A DNA stretch of 64,000 bases from Clostridia bacterium (lineage in GTDB: Bacteria > Bacillota > Clostridia > Oscillospirales > CAG-272), in NCBI GenBank assembly GCA_017481495.1, contig JAFUPC010000093.1, positions 46,369-110,368 on the forward strand. The letters are read 5' to 3'. Every line of letters begins with the position of its first letter. The stretch's first letter is position 1. Positions 17,929 to 26,602 of the stretch are shown one piece after another. The position numbers and the translations under genes were made by a program. The notes below the pieces were generated by a model, which saw only the letters and a program-made list of their open reading frames with translations, was not told the origin of the DNA and searched no databases.

Positions 17929-18814
17929 CATGGGAGCGCTCTCGCTCGTTCTGCGCTTGGGGGAGAAATCCATTACAATCGGCGGGGCGGACACGCCCTA
18001 TCGGCTTTTGTCCGCAGGCCTTGACGGGGTGGCGGGTGCGGAAGCCGCGCTGACGACAGCGGAAAACGCGCAGCTGGACGGTGCGTATCTGCTCTCGTGC
18101 CGGGTGCCAGGGCGGGAGATCACGCTGGAATTTGAAATTGCGGATTATGTTCGCCGGGAAGCGCTCCGGGCGGAGCTAATCTCATTTTTTGCGCCGCGGT
18201 CGCAGGGGACACTGACTGTTGTTCGCGGCAGGGTATCGCGTACGATCGGCTGTATGTTGTACGGATGTGTGTCGATGACACAGGAGACCGTTTACGATTA
18301 CATCCGGGTACGTGTGCCGCTGTACTGTCCCGACCCGTATTTCTATGCGGATGCGGAGCCGCGCATTCTATCCCGGACGGGAGAGGCGGGTCTGACATTT
18401 CCTCTGACCCTGACGGAGGATGTCGGGGTGACAGCCGGGGTCGTGACGGTCTCCGACACGATGGCACTTTCCAACACGGGCGATGCGGAAACAGGATTTC
18501 TGCTCGTTCTGACAGCGCTCGAAACGGTAGACGGGGAGGGTGCGAAAATCATGAATCCCTGTGTGACACGCTTATCCGACGGGGCATACATCCGCATTTT
18601 CGGGGAAATGGCGGCGGGGGACACGGTGACGATCTGCACGCTTCCCGGTGCAAAGTATATTCTCTGGAACGGGGAAAAGACGATGCGTTTTGACGGCGGG
18701 AGCACGTTCTTCTCGCTGGAACCGGGGGTGACGACGCTGAAGCTTTCCTCGGACGAGAAGACGGGGCATCTGGAAGCGGTACTGTCGTGGCGGACGAAGC
18801 ACTTCGGGGTCTGA
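17918..18814 (+). CDS. Phage distal tail protein (Dit, sipho tail family)
   Basis: The 298-residue protein has the two-part arrangement of the siphovirus distal tail family: an N-terminal beta-sandwich (residues 1-140, with YDYIRVRVPLYCPDPYFYAD) and a C-terminal galectin-like domain with GVTTLKLSSDEKTGHLEAVL. It would form the hexameric hub at the tail tip and carry the adhesion device. It lies directly between the tape measure and the Gp37-like gene. Confidence 0.85.
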   Translation: MAGNMGALSLVLRLGEKSITIGGADTPYRLLSAGLDGVAGAEAALTTAENAQLDGAYLLSCRVPGREITLEFEIADYVRREALRAELISFFAPRSQGTLTVVRGRVSRTIGCMLYGCVSMTQETVYDYIRVRVPLYCPDPYFYADAEPRILSRTGEAGLTFPLTLTEDVGVTAGVVTVSDTMALSNTGDAETGFLLVLTALETVDGEGAKIMNPCVTRLSDGAYIRIFGEMAAGDTVTICTLPGAKYILWNGEKTMRFDGGSTFFSLEPGVTTLKLSSDEKTGHLEAVLSWRTKHFGV

Positions 18815-18832
18815 TAGGAGGAACGGGATTTT

Positions 18833-20029
18833 ATGACGACGTTGATGCTGTTATCAGATGACCTGTCGTTTCTTTATGGGCCGATAGACAATTTCACCTC
18901 GCTTGTCTGGTGTGAAAAATACACGGAATGCGGCTCCTTTACCCTTATGCTTCCGATGTCGCGGGAATTGTTTGCGGTTTTACAGTCCTCCGCATATCTG
19001 TCGGTTTCCGGGCGGCCGGGTCTGGGACGGGTGGAACGCATCCGGTTCTCCGCAGATGCCTCCGGGACAAACGGGGTCGGGACACTGACGGTCTCCGGGC
19101 GCATGGCGGAATCTCTGCTTTCCGATCGTATGATCTTACGCGGGACACGGGCAAAAGGGGAACTGGTTTCCTGTGTGGAGACTGTGGTAAAGGAAAATGC
19201 GTGCGCGGATGCCGGGGAGCGTGCGCTTCCGTATCTGACTATCGGGGCAGGAGAGGCTCTTCTGGATTCCTCGGGGACGGAATACACCGTAGACGATGCG
19301 CCGGGCGGGCAGGCATTGGACGAATGGGTGCGTTCTGTGCTGTCGGAAGTCGGCGCCGCCTATCGGATTCTGCCGGATTATGCGGCGGGGCAGCTTGTGT
19401 TTTCCGTTTACCGCGGACTTGACCGGACCCCCTCGCAGAATGTGAACGGGTGCGCGGTGTTCTCGTCCTCGTTTGCATCGGTCGGGGAAATGGAATTTGT
19501 CTCCGACAAAAGTGACTATAAGAATTTTGCATTTATTGCCGGGGAAGGGGAGGGCGATGCGCGTATCATCGAAACGCTTGACCTCCGTGCGGCAGGGGAA
19601 CCGCTCCGGGAGCTGTATGTGGATGCGCGTGACCTGCGTTCCGACGATGGGGAGACTGTCCTTGACGAAGCCTCCTACCGGAAGCTGCTTCTGGCGCGCG
19701 GACGGCAGAGACTTTCCGAGCACAATCACGTTCTGACTCTGGAGGGCAGTGCGGCGGTTTATGCTGCCGGAGAAACGGCGGCGGAAGAGATGTTATCTGC
19801 CGACACGCTTCCACCCATCGGGGCGGTGCTCGGGCCGTCGATGCGTGCCGGGGTTGATTATGCGCTCGGCGACCTTTGCGGGATCGCAAGCGATGCGCTG
19901 GGGGCGGTGTGGGAAGAACGGATCACGGAGATCACCTACACCTATGAGGGGACACGATGTATCGTTGCGCCGCGGTTCGGGGTTTCCTATCCGGATCTGC
20001 GGACACTGCTGAAAAGAAGAGAGGAATAA
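18833..20029 (+). CDS. Phage tail protein, siphovirus Gp37-like
   Basis: The 398-residue product matches the Gp37-like siphovirus protein family (also called Gp37/Gp68). The N-terminal block FTSLVWCEKYTECGSFTLML and the central segments YRILPDYAAGQLVFSVYRG and LTLEGSAAV are characteristic. It is a baseplate-hub or tail-associated protein next to Dit. GGAGG precedes ATG 18833. The gene is intact, with a C-terminal beta domain and no peptidase motif. Confidence 0.82.
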   Translation: MTTLMLLSDDLSFLYGPIDNFTSLVWCEKYTECGSFTLMLPMSRELFAVLQSSAYLSVSGRPGLGRVERIRFSADASGTNGVGTLTVSGRMAESLLSDRMILRGTRAKGELVSCVETVVKENACADAGERALPYLTIGAGEALLDSSGTEYTVDDAPGGQALDEWVRSVLSEVGAAYRILPDYAAGQLVFSVYRGLDRTPSQNVNGCAVFSSSFASVGEMEFVSDKSDYKNFAFIAGEGEGDARIIETLDLRAAGEPLRELYVDARDLRSDDGETVLDEASYRKLLLARGRQRLSEHNHVLTLEGSAAVYAAGETAAEEMLSADTLPPIGAVLGPSMRAGVDYALGDLCGIASDALGAVWEERITEITYTYEGTRCIVAPRFGVSYPDLRTLLKRREE

Positions 20030-20035
20030 TTACTT

Positions 20036-20590
20036 ATGAGTCTGAAATCGGGTATTTTCAATTCAACAACTGTGGAGACGACGGAATCCGGGCTGGTACG
20101 CGGGAACAAAGCGGTGGATGCCGCGTATCTGGCAAAGCTTCTGTCATCTCTTGTGAAAAGCGGGGTCATGGAGGGAGTCGGAAGCGGGTTCCGCACGATT
20201 GCCGCCGGCGGCACCTCCGGGGAAACCACGGCGATGCAGGTGGTGACGGGGAGCGGTGCGTGCATGATCGAAGGGCATTTTGCCTACGACAATGCGACGG
20301 AAACGCGTTCGTTCTCTGTCTCCTCCTCCGACCGTGTGGTGGCGAGGGTCTACCGTCTCAACACCGACGACGGCACACTTCTGCCCCTATGGAAGGAATG
20401 CACACGTTCCGGCAATACGCTGACGACCAAAGCGGAAAATCAGGTTCTGCCTGTGCGTGCGGGGAACACCTGGGATCTTGTGACGGCGGTGGTGGATCTT
20501 CCTGCCGGAACGACGGCGATCACGGATGCGATGATCACCGACCTGCGCGGGGATGAGAACTTCTGCGGATTTGCGGCGACGAAACTCTGA
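20036..20590 (+). CDS. Phage baseplate / receptor-binding-associated protein
   Basis: The 184-residue protein contains the pattern ACMIEGHFAYDNATETRSFS followed by DRVVARVYRLN. This pattern is common in upper-baseplate proteins of Firmicute prophages, where it precedes an adhesin. Here the gene ends after this domain, and no fibre, holin or endolysin follows. It is the last gene of the cluster. About 66 bases later a new promoter begins the next transcript. Confidence 0.65.
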   Translation: MSLKSGIFNSTTVETTESGLVRGNKAVDAAYLAKLLSSLVKSGVMEGVGSGFRTIAAGGTSGETTAMQVVTGSGACMIEGHFAYDNATETRSFSVSSSDRVVARVYRLNTDDGTLLPLWKECTRSGNTLTTKAENQVLPVRAGNTWDLVTAVVDLPAGTTAITDAMITDLRGDENFCGFAATKL

Positions 20591-20656
20591 TTCGTGTGTG
20601 AAGTTTTGATTCGCGTGTGAAACGCGGATGCTTTGATGGGAAACCGGAAAAACGGT

Positions 20657-20685
20657 CTTGACAAACGGGCGGAAAGCGTGTATAA
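20657..20685 (+). promoter_or_regulatory. Sigma-A promoter of the solute-binding lipoprotein 2 operon
   Basis: TTGACA (20657-20662) and TATAAT (20680-20685) have a 17-base spacer. A leader of about 170 bases precedes the start codon. It marks the right limit of the phage cluster. Confidence 0.85.
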
Positions 20686-20865
20686 TGGGTATAAGAACTT
20701 CGTTAATTTCCCGAAGGCAATATCGCGCGAATCGCGGATGCCGCTCTGATGATACCTCTGCCCGTTCCTTTTTCGTCATACATCACGAAAAATCCGACGG
20801 CGTATCTTTATCATCGGATATATGCGGTATTGTCTGAATTCTGCAACGAAAGGAAGATACCTAAA

Positions 20866-22368
20866 ATGAAACCTATCATGAAACACGGTCTGTGTCCGGC
20901 AATCCTCTGCACGGCTGTTCTGCTGTTTGCCTCCTGCGGCGATGCCGGGGATACAGCTGCCGTGACGACGGAAGCACCACTGTCCGGCGATACTGTCGCT
21001 GTGACCGAAACCGAAACGGAGACGCGGATCAAAGCCGATCTGCCGGATGCGGACTTCGAGGGCTATGCCTTCCGCATCATCACACGCGGGGAATTCAATC
21101 AGCACTGGTCCTCAAAGGACATCTCCGCTGTGGAGGCGAACGGTGACCTCATCAACGATGCGGTCTACAAGCGCAACACGGCAGTCTGCGAGAAGTACAA
21201 TTTCGCAATTGTTGAGATAGGAGACATCGAAGACATCGCAACTGCGGTCAAGAAGACGGTGCAGGCAGGCGAGGATGCATATGACATGGTATGCGCCGGT
21301 CTGAATGGGCCGATCTCCACGCTGGCACCTGCCGGGATGCTTGTGGACCTTTATACCGTGCCGAATCTTGACCTAACAAAGCCCTGGTACGACCAAAATG
21401 CCATTTCCTCCCTTTCCATCGGCGGTACCTTGCACGCGGTCACGGGAGAGCTGACTATTATGGACAACGATGCGACCTGGGTCGTGCTGTTTAACAAGCA
21501 GCTGGCGGAAAACTTCGATTTCGGCAATCTTTATGAAAAAGTTGAAAACGGAAGCTGGACGATTGATGCCATGTCCTCCATGGCAAAGGAGGTTGCGAAT
21601 GACATCAACGGCGACGGTGTGATGGACGAGACCGACCAATGGGGTGTGATCGGCGAATCGTTCAATACGTTTGCATACATTGTCGGCAGCGGCTGTCAGT
21701 ATGTCGCAAAGGACGATGACGACATTCCCTATTTCACGCTGGACAGTGAAAAGCTGTTCAATGCGTTTGAAAAAGCGGCGGCACTGAACGGGGATTTCAA
21801 TGTCTGCGCGTATGCGACCAATTTTTCCAGCAAATACACGGGCGATATCTTTGTGGCTTGTATCGATCCGATGTTTTCCTCCGGAAAGGTGCTGTTCAAC
21901 ACCTGCGGTATGAACCGTGTCACGCTGTTCCGTTCGATGGAGACGGACTTCGGTATCCTGCCGCAGCCGAAATACGATGAGGCGCAGACGGAATACTACA
22001 ATCCTGTCAGTATGTGGTGCTGTAACTCCATTGCGGTTCCGGCATCTGCCACCGATCTGTCCCGCACAGGTCACGTCATTGAAGCACTGTCTGCGGAATC
22101 CCTTTACACGCTGACCCCTGCCTATTACGACCAGACCCTGAAAACGAAAGCCTCCCGCGACGAAGAATCTGCGGCGATGTTGGACATCATTTTTGCAAGC
22201 CGTGTCTACGACCTGTCCAATATGTACGACTTCGGTTCGATCTTCTCCACCATCAATGCGCTGTGCGAAAAATCCGATCCTGCTTTCACCTCGACGGTGG
22301 AAAAGAAAATAGCCTCTGCACAGAAAGCTTTGGACAAGATCGTGACATTCTACACAGAAGAGCAATAA
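20866..22368 (+). CDS. Extracellular solute-binding lipoprotein (paralogue 2 of 4)
   Basis: The 500-residue protein begins at ATG 20866, after AAAGGAAG. It has a signal peptide with lipobox FASC (Cys24) and an acidic linker. DFEGYAFRIITRG opens the binding fold, and the calcium-loop-like DINGDGVMDETDQWG follows near residue 243. The C-terminus carries RDEESAAMLDIIFAS. Only small enzymes follow (isomerase, ArsC-like, PNPOx-like), with no permease or ATPase. It starts a four-gene operon. The sugar isomerase directly downstream suggests a carbohydrate ligand, but this is inference. Confidence 0.85.
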   Translation: MKPIMKHGLCPAILCTAVLLFASCGDAGDTAAVTTEAPLSGDTVAVTETETETRIKADLPDADFEGYAFRIITRGEFNQHWSSKDISAVEANGDLINDAVYKRNTAVCEKYNFAIVEIGDIEDIATAVKKTVQAGEDAYDMVCAGLNGPISTLAPAGMLVDLYTVPNLDLTKPWYDQNAISSLSIGGTLHAVTGELTIMDNDATWVVLFNKQLAENFDFGNLYEKVENGSWTIDAMSSMAKEVANDINGDGVMDETDQWGVIGESFNTFAYIVGSGCQYVAKDDDDIPYFTLDSEKLFNAFEKAAALNGDFNVCAYATNFSSKYTGDIFVACIDPMFSSGKVLFNTCGMNRVTLFRSMETDFGILPQPKYDEAQTEYYNPVSMWCCNSIAVPASATDLSRTGHVIEALSAESLYTLTPAYYDQTLKTKASRDEESAAMLDIIFASRVYDLSNMYDFGSIFSTINALCEKSDPAFTSTVEKKIASAQKALDKIVTFYTEEQ

Positions 22369-22383
22369 ACGGAGGAAAGACTT

Positions 22384-23217
22384 ATGATCAACAGATTCAG
22401 CATCTGGTCAAGCTATGATATTGACCTGTCACCGGAGGACATGGTACTGGCGATGGAACGGCGCGGACTTTCGGTCTGTGAGCTGTCGGACGAACACGCG
22501 GCGATCTTACTTGCGCGCGGCGGGGATGCCGCGGAGACCGGGCGGGCGTTCCGGGATTATGCGGCGGCGCACGGGGTGTCGTTTCCGCAGGGACATTTAT
22601 GGCTTGCGGTACGGCTGTGCTCGACAGAAGTGGATTCCGTTTCCATTCTGAAAAACTGGCTTGTGCTGTTTGCGGCGTGCGGCATCAGAAACGCGGTTCT
22701 GCACTGCGATGGCAAGTCCTTTGCGGAAGGGGTCTCACATGAGGAAATTCTCTCGGCGAATGCGGAGAAGCTGCGGCAGCTTACACCGACCGCAGAGGCA
22801 CTTGGTGTGCGCATCTGTCTTGAAAATCTCGGCGGGCATTTTGCGCGCATTGACGACCTGCTCTCTGTCATTGCGATGGTGGATTCTCCGGCACTCGGCA
22901 TCTGTCTTGACACCGGGCACTTGAACATTCACGACAAGGAAACAACGCAGGAGCAGTTCATTCTGCGCGCCGGCTCACTTCTGCACGCGTTGCACATTGC
23001 GGACAACGAGGGCAAGACTGACCAGCACATGATGCCCTACGGAAAAGGCAATGTGAACTGGCGCTCCGTGATGGCGGGTCTGCGGGCGGTCGGTTATGCG
23101 GACTGCTTCAACTATGAAATTCCCGGGGAGCGGCTCTGTCCGATGCAGGTGCGGGATGCGAAAGCGGATTATCTGAAAACCGTGACGGCGTATCTGGATT
23201 CCCTTGCACAGGAGTGA
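22384..23217 (+). CDS. Sugar phosphate isomerase/epimerase (AP-endonuclease 2-type TIM barrel)
   Basis: The 277-residue protein has the family's metal-site motifs: ICLENLGG (Glu near residue 147), LGICLDTGHLNIHD (Asp/His near 180) and LHALHIADNEGKTDQH. These match xylose-isomerase-like TIM barrels that isomerise or epimerise sugars such as inosose or ketohexoses. GGAGG lies before ATG 22384, 15 bases after the lipoprotein stop, so the two are co-transcribed. The precise substrate is unknown. Confidence 0.85.
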   Translation: MINRFSIWSSYDIDLSPEDMVLAMERRGLSVCELSDEHAAILLARGGDAAETGRAFRDYAAAHGVSFPQGHLWLAVRLCSTEVDSVSILKNWLVLFAACGIRNAVLHCDGKSFAEGVSHEEILSANAEKLRQLTPTAEALGVRICLENLGGHFARIDDLLSVIAMVDSPALGICLDTGHLNIHDKETTQEQFILRAGSLLHALHIADNEGKTDQHMMPYGKGNVNWRSVMAGLRAVGYADCFNYEIPGERLCPMQVRDAKADYLKTVTAYLDSLAQE

Positions 23218-23224
23218 GATAGCA

Positions 23225-23557
23225 TTGAACATTCAGATTTTCGGCACGAACAAGTGCTTTGACACGAAAAAGGCGCAGCGGTATTTCAAGGAACGCGGAA
23301 TTAAATTTCAGATGATCGACTTAAAGGAAAAGGGATTTTCCAAAGGGGAGCTGAACGCGGTGCTTTCGGCGGTCGGGGGTCTTGCGGGACTGCTTGACAC
23401 GGAAAACAAGCATTACTGCGATGTGAAATATCTGCTTCCCGATGCGGTTGTTGAGAAGCTTTTGGACGATCCGTCCTACATCCGGACGCCCGTGGTCAGA
23501 AACGGCCGTCAGGCGACGGTCGGGTATCAGCCGGAGGTATGGAAAACATGGCAGTGA
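23225..23557 (+). CDS. ArsC/Spx-like thioredoxin-fold protein
   Basis: The 110-residue protein shows the ArsC/YffB pattern: IFGTNKCFDTKKAQRYF at the start with one cysteine (Cys11), then ERGIKFQMIDLKEKG, and RTPVVRNG for the later conserved Arg/Pro segment. The single cysteine and no resolving CxxC resemble the Spx-like or YffB subgroup rather than true arsenate reductases. The start is TTG 23225, preceded by AGGAG; a longer frame from TTG 23204 overlaps the previous gene. It overlaps the next gene by 19 bases. Confidence 0.8.
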   Translation: MNIQIFGTNKCFDTKKAQRYFKERGIKFQMIDLKEKGFSKGELNAVLSAVGGLAGLLDTENKHYCDVKYLLPDAVVEKLLDDPSYIRTPVVRNGRQATVGYQPEVWKTWQ

Positions 23558-24102
23558 AAGAAGATATGCCCACCTTTCCTGCGATGCGGCGGAAAAAGCA
23601 GCTTCTGCCGGATGCGGAAACGCGGGAGATCCTTGCGCGGAACACGCACGGGGTTCTGGCGTTATCCGGCGGCTTGGGCGAGCGGGATTATCCGTATGCT
23701 GTGCCGCTGTCGTATGTGTATGACGGCGGGGAAACGATTTATTTCCACTGTGCGAAAGCCGGGCACAAGATCGACCTGCTCTTTTTGTGTGACCGCGTTT
23801 CGTTCTGCGTGGTGGATGCGGATGATGTGGTGCCGGAATTATTTTCGACACGGTACCGCTCTGCCGTTGTATTCGGGCGCATCTGCCGGGTGGAAGAAGA
23901 AACGGAGGTGCGGCAAGTACTCGGACTGCTCTCCGACAAATATTCGCCCACAGACATTGTTCCGATGGAAACACGGAATGCGGAAATTGCCGCCGGGCTG
24001 TCGGGGGTGTGCATTCTGGCACTGCACATTGACGCTGTGACCGGGAAGCAGAGCAGGGCGATGGCGGAGGAGCGGGAACGCTCGGCAACGGAAAACAACT
24101 GA
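23539..24102 (+). CDS. Pyridoxamine 5'-phosphate oxidase family protein (NimA-like)
   Basis: The 187-residue protein is a flavin-binding split-barrel. The segment LALSGGLGERDYPYAVPLSYVY followed by IYFHCAKAGHKIDLL is the FMN-site signature of the pyridoxamine 5'-phosphate oxidase / nitroimidazole-resistance family. It may reduce small molecules rather than make PLP. It ends the four-gene operon and is followed by a terminator. The role in this operon is unclear. Confidence 0.8.
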   Translation: MENMAVKEDMPTFPAMRRKKQLLPDAETREILARNTHGVLALSGGLGERDYPYAVPLSYVYDGGETIYFHCAKAGHKIDLLFLCDRVSFCVVDADDVVPELFSTRYRSAVVFGRICRVEEETEVRQVLGLLSDKYSPTDIVPMETRNAEIAAGLSGVCILALHIDAVTGKQSRAMAEERERSATENN

Positions 24103-24119
24103 ATCTCCATAAAAGAAAG

Positions 24120-24154
24120 CACCGCTTACGCACGGATACGCAAAGCGGTGTTTT
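24120..24154 (+). terminator. Intrinsic terminator after the SBP2-isomerase operon
   Basis: CACCGCTT (24120-24127) pairs with AAGCGGTG (24143-24150), followed by TTTT. It lies between convergent genes. Confidence 0.75.
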
Positions 24155-24169
24155 GGCATTTTAAGTAAG

Positions 24170-25444
24170 TTAATTTTGGAATGTTGGGGAACCGAACGTG
24201 TCGTCCATTTTGGCCTCGACACACTCATAGATGACGATGTCGGGGCTGTAATTTTCGATGTCTGCGTTGGGGAATGCGGTGGACCATGCGGAAACGACGG
24301 ACGAAAACGTATCGCGGAAGAACGATGCCATCGGCATATAGAACGAATCGCGGATAAAATACAGCGACGGCTGTCCCTCAGATGCGGCGTATCGGTTGAC
24401 GGCTCTGGAATAATAGCAGGATTCCATGAAGCCGGTGCCGGGATCGGTATAGCCGTTTGCGAACTGTCCGAAGCTGCCCGACCAGTCGTGCTCGGAAATG
24501 GCACCTTTTTTACCGTCCAGCTTGGTATAGACGGGACCGATGCTCTCCATCGTATCGTAATAGCCGAGATAATACGCGCAGTCCTTGAAATGGGATGGCA
24601 GATAATCGATCTGATAATCCTCGCGCGTGAAGCTGTACATATTGGGGAAATCCTTTTCAATAATTTCCATTGCTGTACGGTACGCCCAATAGCCGCCGTG
24701 ACAGTTCCAGTGGGTATCGTATTTATAATACAGCTCCTCATCGGGATAGGTCTTCTTTGCTTCAAACAGCGCATCACGCACATCGATGCACTTGACGGTC
24801 GTGTTTTCCGCAAGATAGTCATATACCTGGTCGATGCGCTTCTGCTCGCTCTCTTTCATGGAGCCCATCATCTTTTCGGGATAAATGGTGATCTTGTTGG
24901 GGGCGATCATGAAATAGAACTGAATGCCGCGTTCCTCGCACCAGTCGGCGCGCGCCTGCATCTGCTTGGCGATGCGTTTCAGCATGGTCTCGGAATACAG
25001 ATTCTCGCCGAGATAATCCTCGATGCAGTCGTAATAGAACAGCCAGCCGTCCTTTCCGACATAAACGTCATGGGTAATGAGTCCCTCGACGATCTCCGAC
25101 AGATCGACCTTGGGGTCATTGTAATCGGCGTACCAGTTGGGTTCGTAATCCTCTGCCATGAGCGGCGTGGGGGTGACGGTGCCGTCTCCCTTTTCGTCGG
25201 CGAAGACGTCTTCGGTGACGGGTTCTGTGACTGGTTCGGTAACTTCCTCGGTCGTTGCGGCTTCGGTTGTGACCGCCTCCGTTGTGACCGCTTCCGTCTC
25301 CGTTGTTTCGGGGGCGGCGATGTCAGTGTCGTCGTCGTTGTAATACGGACTTTCGTTGACGGTGCAGGCGGTCAGGGTCAGAAGCAGCAGAAGCAGCGGC
25401 AGGTGGGGGTGGGTCTTGCGTTTCGGGTGAGCGGGGGAATACAT
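24170..25444 (-). CDS. AlgX/AlgJ-like SGNH-hydrolase lipoprotein
   Basis: The 424-residue protein has lipobox LTAC (Cys27) after a hydrophobic stretch, then a Thr/Glu/Val-rich linker (about 40-85). The domain after residue 120 has the AlgX/AlgJ/DltD-type landmarks: VYVGKDGWLFYYD, FYFMIAPNKITIYPE, YKYDTHWNCHGGYWAY with the catalytic Asp-x-His, and FIRDSFYMPMASFF with the serine. It should be an extracytoplasmic O-acetyltransferase or acetyl-esterase acting on exopolysaccharide or cell-wall glycans. AAAGGAGGAACC precedes the start. No membrane-bound O-acyltransferase partner is in the window. Confidence 0.8.
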   Translation of the reverse strand: MYSPAHPKRKTHPHLPLLLLLLTLTACTVNESPYYNDDDTDIAAPETTETEAVTTEAVTTEAATTEEVTEPVTEPVTEDVFADEKGDGTVTPTPLMAEDYEPNWYADYNDPKVDLSEIVEGLITHDVYVGKDGWLFYYDCIEDYLGENLYSETMLKRIAKQMQARADWCEERGIQFYFMIAPNKITIYPEKMMGSMKESEQKRIDQVYDYLAENTTVKCIDVRDALFEAKKTYPDEELYYKYDTHWNCHGGYWAYRTAMEIIEKDFPNMYSFTREDYQIDYLPSHFKDCAYYLGYYDTMESIGPVYTKLDGKKGAISEHDWSGSFGQFANGYTDPGTGFMESCYYSRAVNRYAASEGQPSLYFIRDSFYMPMASFFRDTFSSVVSAWSTAFPNADIENYSPDIVIYECVEAKMDDTFGSPTFQN

Positions 25445-25538
25445 ATCAGTGGGGTTCCTCCTTTTATGATAGCGGAAACAGCCGTGTGCGGAAATCTCCG
25501 CGGGTGGACACCTCCGCGTTCGGATGGGGTTCCGGTTC

Positions 25539-26375
25539 TCAGTCGTTCAGATTGTACCAGTGCTCCGGATCGTCCAGTGCCAGGCGGCCCTTTTCGAGAA
25601 TGCCCATGATGGCAATCGTTTCCGCGTGGGAGACCTTGACGTCGCCGGTACGGAAGAAGTCGACCAGATCGACGATGAAGTTTGCGAAATAATCGGAGCA
25701 GTCCGGAATGGAAGCGATGTGGCCGTCGGCGTACTTCATCTGGAAGTTGAACGGGCCGTCGCCGTAGCAGTTCATCGTTGCGCGTCTGCCGTCTGCGTAG
25801 TCGATGAGCAGACCGGGTGCGTTCTGCGTGCCGATGCTCATGACACGGCGGACATCTGCGCCCATCAGCGTGACGATGGGTTCGACCTGGTGGATGGCAT
25901 AATTGGAGAATGCGCCGGGACCGCGTGCGCCGATGAATTCGATGCCTTTTTTATCTGCCGCCTTGATTTCATTGGAGAAACGGAGTGCGGAGGAAGAGAA
26001 GCAGGGGGTATTATGTGCTTCTGCATTTGCGAAGATCTCCTCTGCGATCTTCTTGGAGGTGGCGAAGGTCTTGTCAACATAAGTACGCTTACCGGATGCG
26101 AGGGGCAGTGCGCACAGTGCCGGATGCTGTTCGGGAGTATCGGGAGAGAGGACGACGATGCAGTCGTTTTCTTCGATGACCTGCTCGATGGTGGCTGCAT
26201 GGCGGATGCCGTACTTTTCGCACCACTGTTCACTGGTTACGCCGGTGATGGGCGAGGGAATCTGACCGTATGCGCATCCGACGGTGATCTCACCGTTCGA
26301 TGCATCGGCAAAAAATTTGGGGTAATTATTGGCGTGCCATTCGTCGAGGTAATAGTCGATAAAACCGATTTTCAT
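25539..26375 (-). CDS. Gfo/Idh/MocA-type oxidoreductase
   Basis: The 278-residue protein resembles the Gfo/Idh/MocA dehydrogenase fold: an N-terminal Rossmann-like part with IGFID, VVLSPDTPEQHPALC and KRTYVDKTF (the EKP-like Lys motif), and a C-terminal domain with NYAIHQVEPIVTLMG. The usual GxGxxG is replaced, so NAD(P) binding is less certain. AAAGGAACC precedes the start and a good promoter lies upstream. The lipoprotein gene follows with a 94-base gap and is probably co-transcribed. Confidence 0.7.
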   Translation of the reverse strand: MKIGFIDYYLDEWHANNYPKFFADASNGEITVGCAYGQIPSPITGVTSEQWCEKYGIRHAATIEQVIEENDCIVVLSPDTPEQHPALCALPLASGKRTYVDKTFATSKKIAEEIFANAEAHNTPCFSSSALRFSNEIKAADKKGIEFIGARGPGAFSNYAIHQVEPIVTLMGADVRRVMSIGTQNAPGLLIDYADGRRATMNCYGDGPFNFQMKYADGHIASIPDCSDYFANFIVDLVDFFRTGDVKVSHAETIAIMGILEKGRLALDDPEHWYNLND

Positions 26376-26418
26376 TTTGAGGTTCCTTTCTTTTTGAGGG
26401 GTTCTGGTTTATTCTTTT

Positions 26419-26447
26419 ATTATAGCAGATATTGGGGGAATTTGCAA
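26419..26447 (-). promoter_or_regulatory. Promoter of the oxidoreductase gene
   Basis: TTGCAA and TATAAT on the minus strand are separated by 17 bases, about 45 bases before the start codon. Confidence 0.75.
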
Positions 26448-26539
26448 GGGGGTTGTACAAAAAAATTGGAGGAATGGGGGAATTTACGAAAAAGAAACAT
26501 TTTGGATGGCGGAATTTTCGCGGCTCTTTGTTTTCGCAC

Positions 26540-26568
26540 TTGTTATTTTGGAAAAAATATGTTATAAT
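26540..26568 (+). promoter_or_regulatory. Promoter of birA-bioY
   Basis: TTGTTA (26540-26545) and TATAAT (26563-26568) have a 17-base spacer and lie 35 bases before the start codon. Confidence 0.65.
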
Positions 26569-26602
26569 AATAGGAAATTGATTGTAAACGCGAGGTTTCC
26601 TT

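Noticed and set aside
8467..20590. Complete inducible prophage
   Set aside because: No integrase, repressor, replication or lysis genes and no att duplication could be seen at either side.
24176..25609. 477-codon plus-strand frame over the AlgX-like lipoprotein
   Set aside because: Gly/Val-rich shadow of a minus-strand gene with lipobox and catalytic motifs.
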